Shown: positions 16,644 to 25,282 of the stretch, piece by piece | Position numbering within the stretch: the stretch's first letter is position 1 | Layout of the letters: every line of letters starts with the position of its first letter | Assembly (NCBI GenBank): GCA_035633215.1 | Contig: DASQFI010000046.1 | Span: forward strand, 62,001 to 126,000 | Reading direction: 5' to 3' | Length of the DNA stretch: 64,000 nt | DNA from: DASQFI01 sp035633215 | Lineage (GTDB): Bacteria; Acidobacteriota; Vicinamibacteria; Vicinamibacterales; SCN-69-37 | Translations under genes and position numbers: made by a program | The notes under the pieces: generated by a model | Database searches by the model: none | Told to the model about the DNA's origin: nothing | The model's input: only the letters and a program-made list of their open reading frames with translations

Positions 16644-17695
16644 GCCTGATGCCGTCCATGTTTTTTCTGTCCGCGAATCGTGTGAAAGGAATGTGGGGGC
16701 GACGCCTCCTCATTCTGCTCGCCGTGCTTCTCGTCGCGCCCGTGGCATCGTTCCTGCTCGTGCGTGGAGTACTCGCCCTGGCAAACTGGCAACTCGAGCG
16801 CCGGTTCCCGCCGCCTGGTCAGATGATCGCGCTCGACAACCATCGCGTGCATCTCTTCTGTCAGGGCGCCAACGCGCCGACCGTGGTCATCGAGCCCGGC
16901 CTGGGTGTCGACTGGGTCGCCTGGGCGCCGGTCATCCTGGATCTGGCGCGTTCGGTCGAAGTGTGCGTGTACGACCGAGCCGGGTACGGCTGGAGCGAGG
17001 CGGGACCGATGCCGCGCACCGCGGAACGAAGCGCGGCCGACCTCCACCAACTGCTGGCCAGCTCCCACCACCGCGGCCCGTACGTGCTTGTGGCGCACTC
17101 GTTCGGCGGATATATCGCGCGCATCTATGCCAGCCGATACCCGGACAGGTTGGGCGGCGTGGTGCTGGTCGATCCGGCGGAGCGTGAGCCGGGTGACATC
17201 GCCAGGGCGCCCGAAAAGGCAATGGGGAGCCTGTGGAGCCTGAGCGGGCTCACTGATCGTCTCCCCCCGCTCGGCTGGGAGCGCGTGAAGCGTTTGCAGC
17301 GGGGCGAGGAAGCGTTGTCGCCCGACGTTCGGAAGCTTCCGGTCGCGTTTCGTCATCGAGTCGTGATCGCCTCGTCGCTCGATCAGCTCGCCGCGGAGTG
17401 GAGCGAGCTGGAATCCGTCCAGGCCAGTCAGGTGCAGGCGCGGGCAGCCGCCTTCCCGCGAGATGTGCCGCTGACCGTCATCACGCCGTTGTACTCGAGC
17501 GGGCGCGGAACCGCCTCGGCCATCCCCACCTCGGAGACGCGTCGCGAGCTTCACCGGAAGCTGGCCGAGACCTCGACGCTCGGCGCGCAGGTCTTCGCGG
17601 GCCAGAGCGGACACATGGTGCAGGTTGATCAACCTGACCTGGTCGCGACCACCATTCGCGGCGTTCTGGCGAGAGTCCGTCAGGAGCGCCAATGA
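16640..17695 (+). CDS. Membrane-anchored alpha/beta hydrolase
   Basis: A 351-residue protein with one N-terminal helix (about 24-45) followed by an alpha/beta-hydrolase domain. AHSFGG is the nucleophile elbow (Ser), VVLVDPAE carries the usual Asp-containing strand, and GQSGHMVQVDQPD holds the catalytic His near the C-terminus. VYDRAGYGWSE is the family's common loop. Substrate not predictable; an ester-cleaving role on a glycan or lipid is possible. GTG start overlapping the methyltransferase stop and ATGA overlap with the next gene place it in one operon. Confidence 0.78.
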   Translation: MSLMPSMFFLSANRVKGMWGRRLLILLAVLLVAPVASFLLVRGVLALANWQLERRFPPPGQMIALDNHRVHLFCQGANAPTVVIEPGLGVDWVAWAPVILDLARSVEVCVYDRAGYGWSEAGPMPRTAERSAADLHQLLASSHHRGPYVLVAHSFGGYIARIYASRYPDRLGGVVLVDPAEREPGDIARAPEKAMGSLWSLSGLTDRLPPLGWERVKRLQRGEEALSPDVRKLPVAFRHRVVIASSLDQLAAEWSELESVQASQVQARAAAFPRDVPLTVITPLYSSGRGTASAIPTSETRRELHRKLAETSTLGAQVFAGQSGHMVQVDQPDLVATTIRGVLARVRQERQ

Positions 17696-19221
17696 TCGCG
17701 CGGGACACCAACGGCCCTCTGGGCCTGACCCCACGCCAGATTGCCGTACGACTTTTTCTGACCTGCTGGATCGTGTACGCGCTTCACTTTGCGACAAACA
17801 TCGTCCGCGAGATCTATCCGGCGCTCGCGATCGGCGACCATTTCTCGTTTCGCGTCGATGAGTATGCTCACCTCCATCCGGACCTGTTCGAGACGGAGGG
17901 ACGCGGCTGGCACATCAATAACAATCCGGGCGTGTCGATGCTGGCGGCGATCCCGTACACGCTCGCCCGGCCGGTGATCGATCCCATCGTGCGGCGCGCC
18001 CAGCGCATGCGGGGCTCCGGCGCGCCGCCTCCCGCCTATGCCTCGCCCTGGCCGATGGCGCGCGATTTCTATGCGGAGACCTGGCGCCGGGGACTCGACC
18101 TCAAGCTGGGGCTCGCCGCTTTCGTCATGCAGGCGTTCTGCATGGCACCTAGCTCGGCCCTTGGCGTGGTGGTGATGTTCTTCGTGCTGCGGCGGCTGTT
18201 CGGTTCGGACCACCACGCGCTGTGGCTGGCAGCGCTCTACGCGTTCGGCACGCCGGTGTTCTTTCGGACGGGCTATCTGAACCAGAACATGATGCTTGGT
18301 CACATCGCGTTCCTGGGCTTCGTCGCATTGTGGAATCCGACCCAGAGTCCGACGTGGTCCACCCGCACGCGCTCCCTGCTGGGTGGGCTCGCCGGCGGCG
18401 CCGCGGTGTTGTTCGATTACAGCGGCACGGTCCTCCTGCTGGGGCTGTTCCTGTACGCGGTGCTCACGCGGCTGCGAGGCGGATCCGCGCGCGATGCCGC
18501 GGTCCACACGGGCTGGTTCGTGGTCGGTACGCTCGCGCCCATCGGCCTTCTGATGTTCTACCAGTGGCAATCATTTGGACACCCCCTCTATCCCGGGCAG
18601 CACTGGATGCCACCGGTGGCCTGGATTGACCATGGCTATCGGGGAATGAGCCCGCCGCAACCGGACCTGCTCATCGCACTTGCGTTCGATCGCCGGTACG
18701 GTCTCTTCGTCTCGTGTCCGCTGTTCTTGCTGGCGCTCGCGGCACCGTTCGTGAACCGTGGGGCCTCGCGCCGGCTGCCCGGCTTCGAGCTTGCGGCGCT
18801 ACTCGGCTGCGTTGGGCTCCTCTGGCTGTTCTGCGGCGGCGTGAACTACGCGCGACTGCAATTCAATACGGGCATCAAGCATCTGGCGCCCATCTTTCCA
18901 TTTCTATTCGTTCCGGTGGCGATCGTGCTGACGCGCCTGCCTCGTTCCGGCCGGTACTTCGTCGCCGTCCTGGCCGTCGCGCAGGCCTGGTGCCTGGCCA
19001 TGTACCGCGATGTCGAGATCGGGCCCCTGGGAGTGCTGGACTCGGTCGCGCAGGTGTTTCTCGGCGGCTTTCAATTGCCGGCGCTCACGACCCTCTCGCG
19101 AATGGGTGGCGGCGTGTCCGCGTACTTTCCCAACGGCGTCTCGCCGTTGCCGCTGTTCGTGCTTGTCGCGGCGGGGCTCTATGGCATCTGGATGGCGCCG
19201 CGGCCTGGAACACCCGAGTAG
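17692..19221 (+). CDS. Multi-pass membrane protein, possible glycosyltransferase
   Basis: A 509-residue protein with about eleven helices. An extracytoplasmic loop early in the chain contains FRVDEYAHLHPDLFE, with an Asp-Glu pair as in GT39-like enzymes, then NNNPGVSMLAAIPY. The C-terminal part is hydrophobic with no clear soluble domain. It overlaps the hydrolase gene by ATGA. Function by family: possible transfer of a sugar from a polyprenyl-phosphate donor. The assignment is by topology and neighbours. Confidence 0.6.
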   Translation: MIARDTNGPLGLTPRQIAVRLFLTCWIVYALHFATNIVREIYPALAIGDHFSFRVDEYAHLHPDLFETEGRGWHINNNPGVSMLAAIPYTLARPVIDPIVRRAQRMRGSGAPPPAYASPWPMARDFYAETWRRGLDLKLGLAAFVMQAFCMAPSSALGVVVMFFVLRRLFGSDHHALWLAALYAFGTPVFFRTGYLNQNMMLGHIAFLGFVALWNPTQSPTWSTRTRSLLGGLAGGAAVLFDYSGTVLLLGLFLYAVLTRLRGGSARDAAVHTGWFVVGTLAPIGLLMFYQWQSFGHPLYPGQHWMPPVAWIDHGYRGMSPPQPDLLIALAFDRRYGLFVSCPLFLLALAAPFVNRGASRRLPGFELAALLGCVGLLWLFCGGVNYARLQFNTGIKHLAPIFPFLFVPVAIVLTRLPRSGRYFVAVLAVAQAWCLAMYRDVEIGPLGVLDSVAQVFLGGFQLPALTTLSRMGGGVSAYFPNGVSPLPLFVLVAAGLYGIWMAPRPGTPE

Positions 19222-19248
19222 CGGTCGACCCGACAACCCAAACACGCG

Positions 19249-20166
19249 ATGCGTTCACTGTTCATCACAGGCGGCACCGGTTTCATGGGGCGGCGGGTCC
19301 TGCGTCAGCTCGTCCCCGCGGACTTCCGCGGCGTCGTGTGCCTTCGTCGACGGGGAGATTCCGACCCGCCCGCGGCGGGACCGATCGTTTCTGGCGTGAG
19401 CTACGTCCAGGGTGACCTGAGGAATCCCGAGACCTATCGCCGGCACCTCGCTGGCTGCGACACGGTGCTGCACCTGGCGGCCGCGACCGGGCCGGCGCCG
19501 CGCGAAGAGTCGATGGCCGTGAACGCGGACGGCACGCGCGCGCTGGTCCGTGAATCCGAGAAGGCCGGCGTGCGGGACTTCCTGCTTGTCAGCACCATTG
19601 CCGTGAAGTATCCGAACCCGGATCGGTACCCGTACGCTGGTTCCAAACGTCTCGCCGAAGCGGCGGTGCGTGAAAGCGGACTCCGTTACGCGATCGTCCG
19701 GCCGACGATCGTGATCGGCGACGACGCGCCGATCTGGCGCACGCTGGCCGGACTCGCGCGCCGCCGCGTTATCCTCATGCCAGGCACGGGACGGGTCCGG
19801 GTTCAGCCGATTCACGTCGATGACGTCGCGGCGCAGGTACTGACCCTCGTCAAGCAGGATCTTTTTGGCAACCAGATCTTTGAGCTCGGCGGGCACGAGT
19901 CGGTGACGTTCGAGGAGTTTCTCAGGAGGGTGCACTGGCTCGGCTCCGGCCGGGAGCCGACCGTTATCCACCTGCCGCTTGGGCCCATTCTGGCCACGCT
20001 GACGCTGCTCGAGCCGGTGCTGGACGCCGTGCTGCCGGTGAAGGCCGGCCAGTTCTACGCGTTCCGGTATGACTCGACAGTCGATCCCGGCGCCAGGCTT
20101 CCCACCGGGTCAGCGTCAAGTCTGGGCCTCGACGACATGATTCGGAGGTGCCTGGCCAATGGCTGA
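19249..20166 (+). CDS. NAD-dependent epimerase/dehydratase (extended SDR)
   Basis: A 305-residue extended SDR. The Rossmann motif TGGTGFMG (7-14) binds NAD(P); the catalytic pair is Y129 and K133 (YAGSK), with LLVSTIA before it. It resembles sugar epimerases/dehydratases and the NDUFA9-like atypical SDRs. It overlaps the next small gene by 8 bases and lies ahead of the GMC oxidoreductase, so both may modify the same substrate. The exact reaction is open. Confidence 0.78.
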   Translation: MRSLFITGGTGFMGRRVLRQLVPADFRGVVCLRRRGDSDPPAAGPIVSGVSYVQGDLRNPETYRRHLAGCDTVLHLAAATGPAPREESMAVNADGTRALVRESEKAGVRDFLLVSTIAVKYPNPDRYPYAGSKRLAEAAVRESGLRYAIVRPTIVIGDDAPIWRTLAGLARRRVILMPGTGRVRVQPIHVDDVAAQVLTLVKQDLFGNQIFELGGHESVTFEEFLRRVHWLGSGREPTVIHLPLGPILATLTLLEPVLDAVLPVKAGQFYAFRYDSTVDPGARLPTGSASSLGLDDMIRRCLANG

Positions 20167-20629
20167 TCTGGCGGCCAACGCCGAGCTGAACCTCGAGTGC
20201 GTCCGGTTTGCGCGCTACCTGACCCAGCAGGCCGTTTCGACGTACGTCCTGGGCAAATATCGCGACGCGCACGCGCGGCGGCCGCACCTCAGCACCGGCA
20301 CGGCGCGGCGGTTCGATCGCCTGCTCGTCGTAGTCGCCCGAACGGGCGGGCTCGGGGCGTGGCTGGTGGATGCGTACACGGCGGTGTTCTTCAAGCGGGC
20401 CGTGGTCCGCCAGAAGTGGGTGCTCCTCGTCGCGATTCTCGAAAGCACCGCGCCGACGGCCGCGATCTTCGACGTCCCGGACACCGAGAACCGCGTGGCG
20501 CTGTTCGTGCGCCTCGCGGGACGCGGCATGGCCTTCGCGCTCGGTCTCGGCCTCTCGACCGTGATGTTCCTGCCTCTTCAACTTCTTCTCGCCGCGACGT
20601 CCCGCGGCAGCACCGGGCGCCGCGCATGA
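20159..20629 (+). CDS. Hypothetical protein with one C-terminal helix
   Basis: A 156-residue protein I do not recognise. It starts with MADLAANAELNLECVRFARY, has many Arg in the middle, a possible amphipathic part with GGLGAWLVDAYTAVFFK, and a hydrophobic segment near the end (about 122-147, GMAFALGLGLSTVMFLPL). It overlaps the SDR by 8 bases and the GMC oxidoreductase by ATGA, so it is surely translated with them. The tight coupling suggests a membrane-bound partner of the oxidoreductase; this is inference only. Confidence 0.65.
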   Translation: MADLAANAELNLECVRFARYLTQQAVSTYVLGKYRDAHARRPHLSTGTARRFDRLLVVVARTGGLGAWLVDAYTAVFFKRAVVRQKWVLLVAILESTAPTAAIFDVPDTENRVALFVRLAGRGMAFALGLGLSTVMFLPLQLLLAATSRGSTGRRA

Positions 20630-22233
20630 GCCGGATTGTCGTCGTCGGATCCGGCGCGAGCGGGGTGCACTTTGCGCTTTCGGTCCTGTCCAAGGGACAC
20701 GACGTCGTCATGCTCGACGTCGGACGGGTGAAGCCACCGGTGGTGAATCCAGAGGACTCGTTTCTCGACCTGAAGCAGCGGCTCGACGACCCGGTCCGGT
20801 ACTTTCTGGGCGCCGACTACGAAGCCGTGGTGTACCCGGGCTCGACGGGGGAGTACTACGGCTTCCCACCAAACAAGAGCTACGTGTTCTCGAGACCGCC
20901 CGCGTTCGTCACCCGGGTCTCGGGATTCGCGCCCCTCGCTTCATTCGCGCAGGGCGGGCTGGCCGAGGCGTGGACCGGCGGCGCGTATCCGCTCGACGAC
21001 ACCGATCTCGCCGAGTTCCCGTTCGGCTTTCGCGATCTCGAGCCGTTCTACGTCGAGGTGGCGGACCGTGTGGGCATCACCGGGGTCGCCGACGATCTCG
21101 CCCGGTTCTTCCCCGTCCACGATGGACTCCTGGAGCCGCTGCGGCTCGACCGCCACTCCGCGCTGCTCCTCGAGCGGTACGCGCGCCAGCGCAGCGCGTT
21201 GAACACGGACCTCGGCTGCTACCTCGGGCGATCGCGCGTCGCGACACTCAGCGCCGACTGGCACGGGCGGAAGGCCTGCGGGTATCTGGGCAGATGCCTC
21301 TGGGGCTGTCCCACGGGCTCGCTGTACACGCCGCTTGCGACGCTCGACGCGTGCCGGCGGTTTCCGAACTTCACGTACACGTCAAACGTGTACGTCCGCC
21401 ACCTTCGGGTGGGAACCGGTCGCCACATCGCGACCGCGGTCGTCGAGTCGAGCGACGGCCGCGAACGCACCGAGATTGCCGGCGATCGCTTCGTGCTGGC
21501 GGCGGGGACGCTGTCCTCGTCGAAGATCTACTTGCGCACGGTCAAAGAGGAGACCGGCGAAACGATTGCGCTGCGCGGCCTCATGGACAACCGGCAGATT
21601 CTGGTGCCGTTCCTCAATCTGTCGCTCGTCGGGCGCCGGTACGATCCCGACAGCTACCAGTACCATCAGGTCGCGATGGGCATCGACACCCCCGCGCTGC
21701 GGGGCTACGTGCACGGCCAGATCACGACGCTGAAGACGGCGCTTGTCCATCCGATCGTGCAGAACATGCCGATCGACCTCCGGACGGCGCTCACGCTGTT
21801 TCGCGCGGTGCGGGCCGGTCTGGGCGTGCTCAACGTGAATCTTCGGGATCATCGCCGGCCGGAGAACTACGTCACGCTCGGCGAGGATCAGCCGGACGCG
21901 CCGGCGCTGGTCATCCACTACACGCCGCCCGCATCCGAAGCCGACGTGATGCCGCGCGCGCTCAAGATCGTCAACACGGCGCTCCGACGTCTCGGCTGCG
22001 TCGTACCGCCCGGCATGTCGCACATCCGCCCGATGGGCGCGAGCGTCCACTACGCGGGAACCATCCCGATGACGATGACGAAAGCGGCGCACACGGCAAC
22101 CCCGGATTGCCAGAGCTCGGAGTATGAAAATCTGCATTTCGTTGACGGCACGACGTTCCCGTCCTTGCCGGCGAAAAACCTGACCTTTACCCTCATGGCC
22201 AACGCGGTTCGCGTCGCGGCAAGGAGTTTTTGA
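20626..22233 (+). CDS. GMC-type FAD oxidoreductase
   Basis: A 535-residue flavoprotein. GSGASG (8-13), in IVVVGSGASGVHFALSVLS, is the FAD-binding Rossmann motif. Further on, FVLAAGTLSSSKIYL matches the GMC segment that follows the flavin site, and the C-terminal NLHFVDGTTFPSLPAKNLTFTLMANA is the GMC_oxred_C pattern, with possible catalytic His in RPMGASVHYAG. CGYLGRCLWGCPTGS is a Cys-rich stretch common in this subgroup. Such enzymes oxidise alcohols or sugars. ATG 20626 overlaps the stop of the previous gene; the longer upstream frame is a shadow. Confidence 0.82.
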   Translation: MSRIVVVGSGASGVHFALSVLSKGHDVVMLDVGRVKPPVVNPEDSFLDLKQRLDDPVRYFLGADYEAVVYPGSTGEYYGFPPNKSYVFSRPPAFVTRVSGFAPLASFAQGGLAEAWTGGAYPLDDTDLAEFPFGFRDLEPFYVEVADRVGITGVADDLARFFPVHDGLLEPLRLDRHSALLLERYARQRSALNTDLGCYLGRSRVATLSADWHGRKACGYLGRCLWGCPTGSLYTPLATLDACRRFPNFTYTSNVYVRHLRVGTGRHIATAVVESSDGRERTEIAGDRFVLAAGTLSSSKIYLRTVKEETGETIALRGLMDNRQILVPFLNLSLVGRRYDPDSYQYHQVAMGIDTPALRGYVHGQITTLKTALVHPIVQNMPIDLRTALTLFRAVRAGLGVLNVNLRDHRRPENYVTLGEDQPDAPALVIHYTPPASEADVMPRALKIVNTALRRLGCVVPPGMSHIRPMGASVHYAGTIPMTMTKAAHTATPDCQSSEYENLHFVDGTTFPSLPAKNLTFTLMANAVRVAARSF

Positions 22234-22236
22234 GCG

Positions 22237-24069
22237 ATGACGAGCGACGCGATCCGCCGCGTACCTCGCTTCGACCGCGACCTGCTGACGATGGCCGTCG
22301 TGCTCGGCTTCGGCGGCGGGCTCGCCGAAGGCATCAGCCAGATGGTGCTTCAGAAGCTCAACGTCCTGAACAACGTGTGGTACCCAATCATCTGGATTGC
22401 GGCGGTGTGTAACGGCCTCCTCGTCACCGGGGCGGGGCTGCTGTTGGCCGGGGCGTTGGCCTTCGCGCCGCGCGCGCGAACCGCGGCCGTGTTTCTCGTT
22501 CTCCTGCTCGCCTTCGCGCCCGGCATCGCGTGGCTGCTGAAGGAATGGATCCACCGCTATTCGATTCTCGTCCTGGCCATCGCGAGCGCGGCGGTGTTCA
22601 CGCAGTGGATCGGACGTCACGACGACCTCGCCCGCCGCGTCTTTCGCCGGAGTGTGCATGGGACGCTCGCGGTTGTCCTGCTCACGCTCGTCGCGATCGA
22701 GGGTGGGGCCCGCGTCACCGAGCGCGTCCGGACCGCGCGCCTTCCCGTGGCCGACGCCAGCGCCCCAAATGTCCTGCTGATCATCATCGACGCCCTGCGC
22801 GCCGATCGTCTCTCGGCGTACGGCCACGGACGGCCGACCAGTCCGGCGATCGATCGAATGGCGCACGAGGGCGCGCTGTTCGAACAAGGCTTCTCGACGT
22901 CCAGCTACACGCTGCCGTCGCACGCCTCGATCCTGACGGGCCTGTATTCGTACCAGCACGGCGTCGAGTGGGGCTCCTCGCACCATTGGGTCAAACACGC
23001 GACGCTGCCGGAGCTGCTGCAGGCGCGCGGCTACCGCACGGGCGCGTTCTCTGGAAACACGTTCTGGTTTACCCGCGAGCATGGCTTCGGCCAGGGATTC
23101 CTCCACTTCGACGACTTCTTCCATTCGTTTGCGGACATGGCGCTGCGGACAGGCTACGGCAAGCTGGTCGCCCGTCAGGTGCTGTGGCGCGTCGGCTATG
23201 AAGACATTCCGGCGCGCAAGCGCGCCACGACGACCAATCAGCAAGTGCTGCGATGGCTCGCGCACGATCAGAGCCACCCCTTCTTCGTCACCATCAACTA
23301 CATGGACGTGCACGACCCGTACATCCCGCCGCAGCCGTACCGAAACCGCTTCGCCAGCCGGCCCGACCCGGGCGGGCTCCTGAACTGGGAATTGCACGTG
23401 CCGGAGACGCTCACGTCGGAGGAATTGCAGAGCGAACTCGACGCGTACGACGGATCGATTGCGTACGTGGACGATCAAGTGGACGCGCTGGTCGCCGCCA
23501 TTCGCCAGCGATATCGGGACCGCGAGCTGCTGGTCGTGATCACGTCCGATCACGGTGAGGAGTTCGGGGAGCATGGCGGTTTTCTCCACGGCAGCCACCT
23601 GTATCGCGAGGCGATTCGCGTGCCATTGATCGTCTGGCAGCCTGGCCGCGTCCCCTCCGGTGCGCGCATCTCGCAGCCCGTGACGAACGCGGCCATTCCG
23701 GCGACGATCCTCGACCTCATTGGCGCGGCCGGCCCGCCGGAACTGGCGAGATCGCTTCGGCCGTTATGGACGGACCCGGCGTCGGCGAGCGACTGGCCGT
23801 GGCCGCTGATCGAGATGAAGCACAGGCCGTGGGAGTCCAATCGGCAGGCGGTTCATTACGGTTCGCTCCGCTCCCTCGTATCGCCCGAGCTGCACTACAT
23901 CGACCATGACACCCAGGGTCCCCAGCTCTACGACTGGGTCAACGACCCGCGCGAGACGACGGATCTCATCAAACGACCCGAGATGCAGCCGGCGGTCGAG
24001 CGTTTCCGCGAGCGGCTGCCCGGCGGCCAACCTCGAGCCGATCGGTCGGCCGCCCTTCCGCGACGATGA
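22237..24069 (+). CDS. Sulfatase-fold (alkaline phosphatase superfamily) membrane protein with Thr nucleophile
   Basis: A 610-residue protein. Four to five N-terminal helices (to about 165) precede a sulfatase/alkaline-phosphatase domain: NVLLIIIDALRADRLSAYG gives the first metal-binding Asp, YTLPSHASILTG is the nucleophile loop, and TSDHGEEFGEHGGFLHG gives the Asp-His metal ligands. At the position of the Cys or Ser that becomes formylglycine in true sulfatases (C/S-x-P-S-R) the protein has T225 (TLPSH). Thr is the nucleophile in related phosphoethanolamine and lipoteichoic-acid transferases with the same layout of helices plus domain. I therefore prefer a phospho-transferase or phosphohydrolase role over sulfatase. 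It starts 3 bases after the GMC gene. Confidence 0.8.
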   Translation: MTSDAIRRVPRFDRDLLTMAVVLGFGGGLAEGISQMVLQKLNVLNNVWYPIIWIAAVCNGLLVTGAGLLLAGALAFAPRARTAAVFLVLLLAFAPGIAWLLKEWIHRYSILVLAIASAAVFTQWIGRHDDLARRVFRRSVHGTLAVVLLTLVAIEGGARVTERVRTARLPVADASAPNVLLIIIDALRADRLSAYGHGRPTSPAIDRMAHEGALFEQGFSTSSYTLPSHASILTGLYSYQHGVEWGSSHHWVKHATLPELLQARGYRTGAFSGNTFWFTREHGFGQGFLHFDDFFHSFADMALRTGYGKLVARQVLWRVGYEDIPARKRATTTNQQVLRWLAHDQSHPFFVTINYMDVHDPYIPPQPYRNRFASRPDPGGLLNWELHVPETLTSEELQSELDAYDGSIAYVDDQVDALVAAIRQRYRDRELLVVITSDHGEEFGEHGGFLHGSHLYREAIRVPLIVWQPGRVPSGARISQPVTNAAIPATILDLIGAAGPPELARSLRPLWTDPASASDWPWPLIEMKHRPWESNRQAVHYGSLRSLVSPELHYIDHDTQGPQLYDWVNDPRETTDLIKRPEMQPAVERFRERLPGGQPRADRSAALPRR

Positions 24070-24136
24070 GGTTTGCAGCGTCGTTCGCGGTGCTGTTTAC
24101 GTTCTGCTGGCGCGTCGGGCGCCCGTGTGTGCGCGA

Positions 24137-25231
24137 TCAGCGGTCCGCCAGGTCCGGGTAGAACCGGGCAACTGGATAGTCCCTGCTGGAAAGCTCCCTG
24201 CGGCAGTACTCGACGATGTGGGTACGGACCGCGGGGCGGACGTCGTCCTTGCGCGATTCGCTGCCGCTCGCGAGGAATTCGCCGCCCTCGGCCGAGAACA
24301 TCGTCGGCGGCGCCATCTCGAAGAACTCCTCATGGTCTTTCATGTACTGGAAGCTGCACCGCTGGTCGACGCGCTCGCGCTCGCGTGGCGTCAACTCGAT
24401 GCCGAGAAACCGCTCGATGCGCTCGCGCACGCCCGCGAAGTCCTTTTTCATCTCCTCGAAGTGAACGAACAGCACGTTCTCGCGGCGCGCGGCCCACTGC
24501 CACCAGCCGTCCACGTGGCGGGGCCAGGGCAGCCAGTACATCCGGTCGCTGCAGAACCAGTCGGCGAGAGTCGCGACGGGCGGCATGAGCGGGCCCAGCA
24601 GCGATCGGTTGTAGTCGACGATGCTCGCAAAGCAGCTGACCGGATGGCGCGTGACGTAGATGTACCTGGCGTCGAGACTGTACGGGCAGAGCGCGGTCGG
24701 CAGATGGCTCTTGATGATACGCGTCGGACGCTCGCCGACGAGCGGCGCGTCCTCCATCGAGACGCTGTTGACGGCGTCGATCCACGGACTGATCGCGTAC
24801 AGGTGACTGCGCCGCGGATCGTCGAACTCGCCCTGGCCGCGTGTCACGATTTGGTAGACGAGCTGCTGCATCCAGGTCGTGCCGCAGCGCATCTGCGTCA
24901 CGACGAAGACATCTTCCTTGCGCGGCTGATAGCGCTTCGCGCGTTCGAACACAGCGGCGCTGCTGACTTTCGTCGGCCCATACACGCCCTCGTACTCGAA
25001 GGCCGGCATGATGCCCTGACGATTTGCCGATGCCAGCAGCCGCACGATCGGTTTGACCGGAAACGAATAGCGCTGAATCTGCTGCTTGAGCCGGCGCCGC
25101 TCTGACACCGGCCGGCCGTAGTACGCCATCCCCCCGGTCTGTTCGGCTTCCCAACGCAGATACCAGGCGAGATAGGCGATCGCGCCGATCGCGAGCCCCG
25201 CCACCAGCGCGATCGCGATGATCCAGACCAT
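24137..25231 (-). CDS. Membrane-anchored PAPS-dependent sulfotransferase
   Basis: A 364-residue protein. One N-terminal helix (about 2-25) anchors a Sulfotransfer_1-type domain. QMRCGTTW (113-120) is the 5'-phosphosulfate-binding loop, KSHLP holds the probable catalytic H176, and TRHPVSCFAS (from 194) is the 3'-phosphate-binding segment with Arg and Ser. It transfers sulfate from PAPS to a hydroxyl or amine, leaving PAP. PAPS would come from the CysN/CysD/CysQ-CysC module at 1719-5706, and CysQ would clear PAP. The catalytic domain must face the cytoplasm, where PAPS is. A decayed copy of its C-terminus lies at 29820-29930. The acceptor is probably a glycan intermediate, by context. Confidence 0.88.
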   Translation of the reverse strand: MVWIIAIALVAGLAIGAIAYLAWYLRWEAEQTGGMAYYGRPVSERRRLKQQIQRYSFPVKPIVRLLASANRQGIMPAFEYEGVYGPTKVSSAAVFERAKRYQPRKEDVFVVTQMRCGTTWMQQLVYQIVTRGQGEFDDPRRSHLYAISPWIDAVNSVSMEDAPLVGERPTRIIKSHLPTALCPYSLDARYIYVTRHPVSCFASIVDYNRSLLGPLMPPVATLADWFCSDRMYWLPWPRHVDGWWQWAARRENVLFVHFEEMKKDFAGVRERIERFLGIELTPRERERVDQRCSFQYMKDHEEFFEMAPPTMFSAEGGEFLASGSESRKDDVRPAVRTHIVEYCRRELSSRDYPVARFYPDLADR

Positions 25232-25282
25232 AGAATCAGGGAGCGGTCGAGCCGCGAACGGCGGCGTGCACGGAGATGTTCG

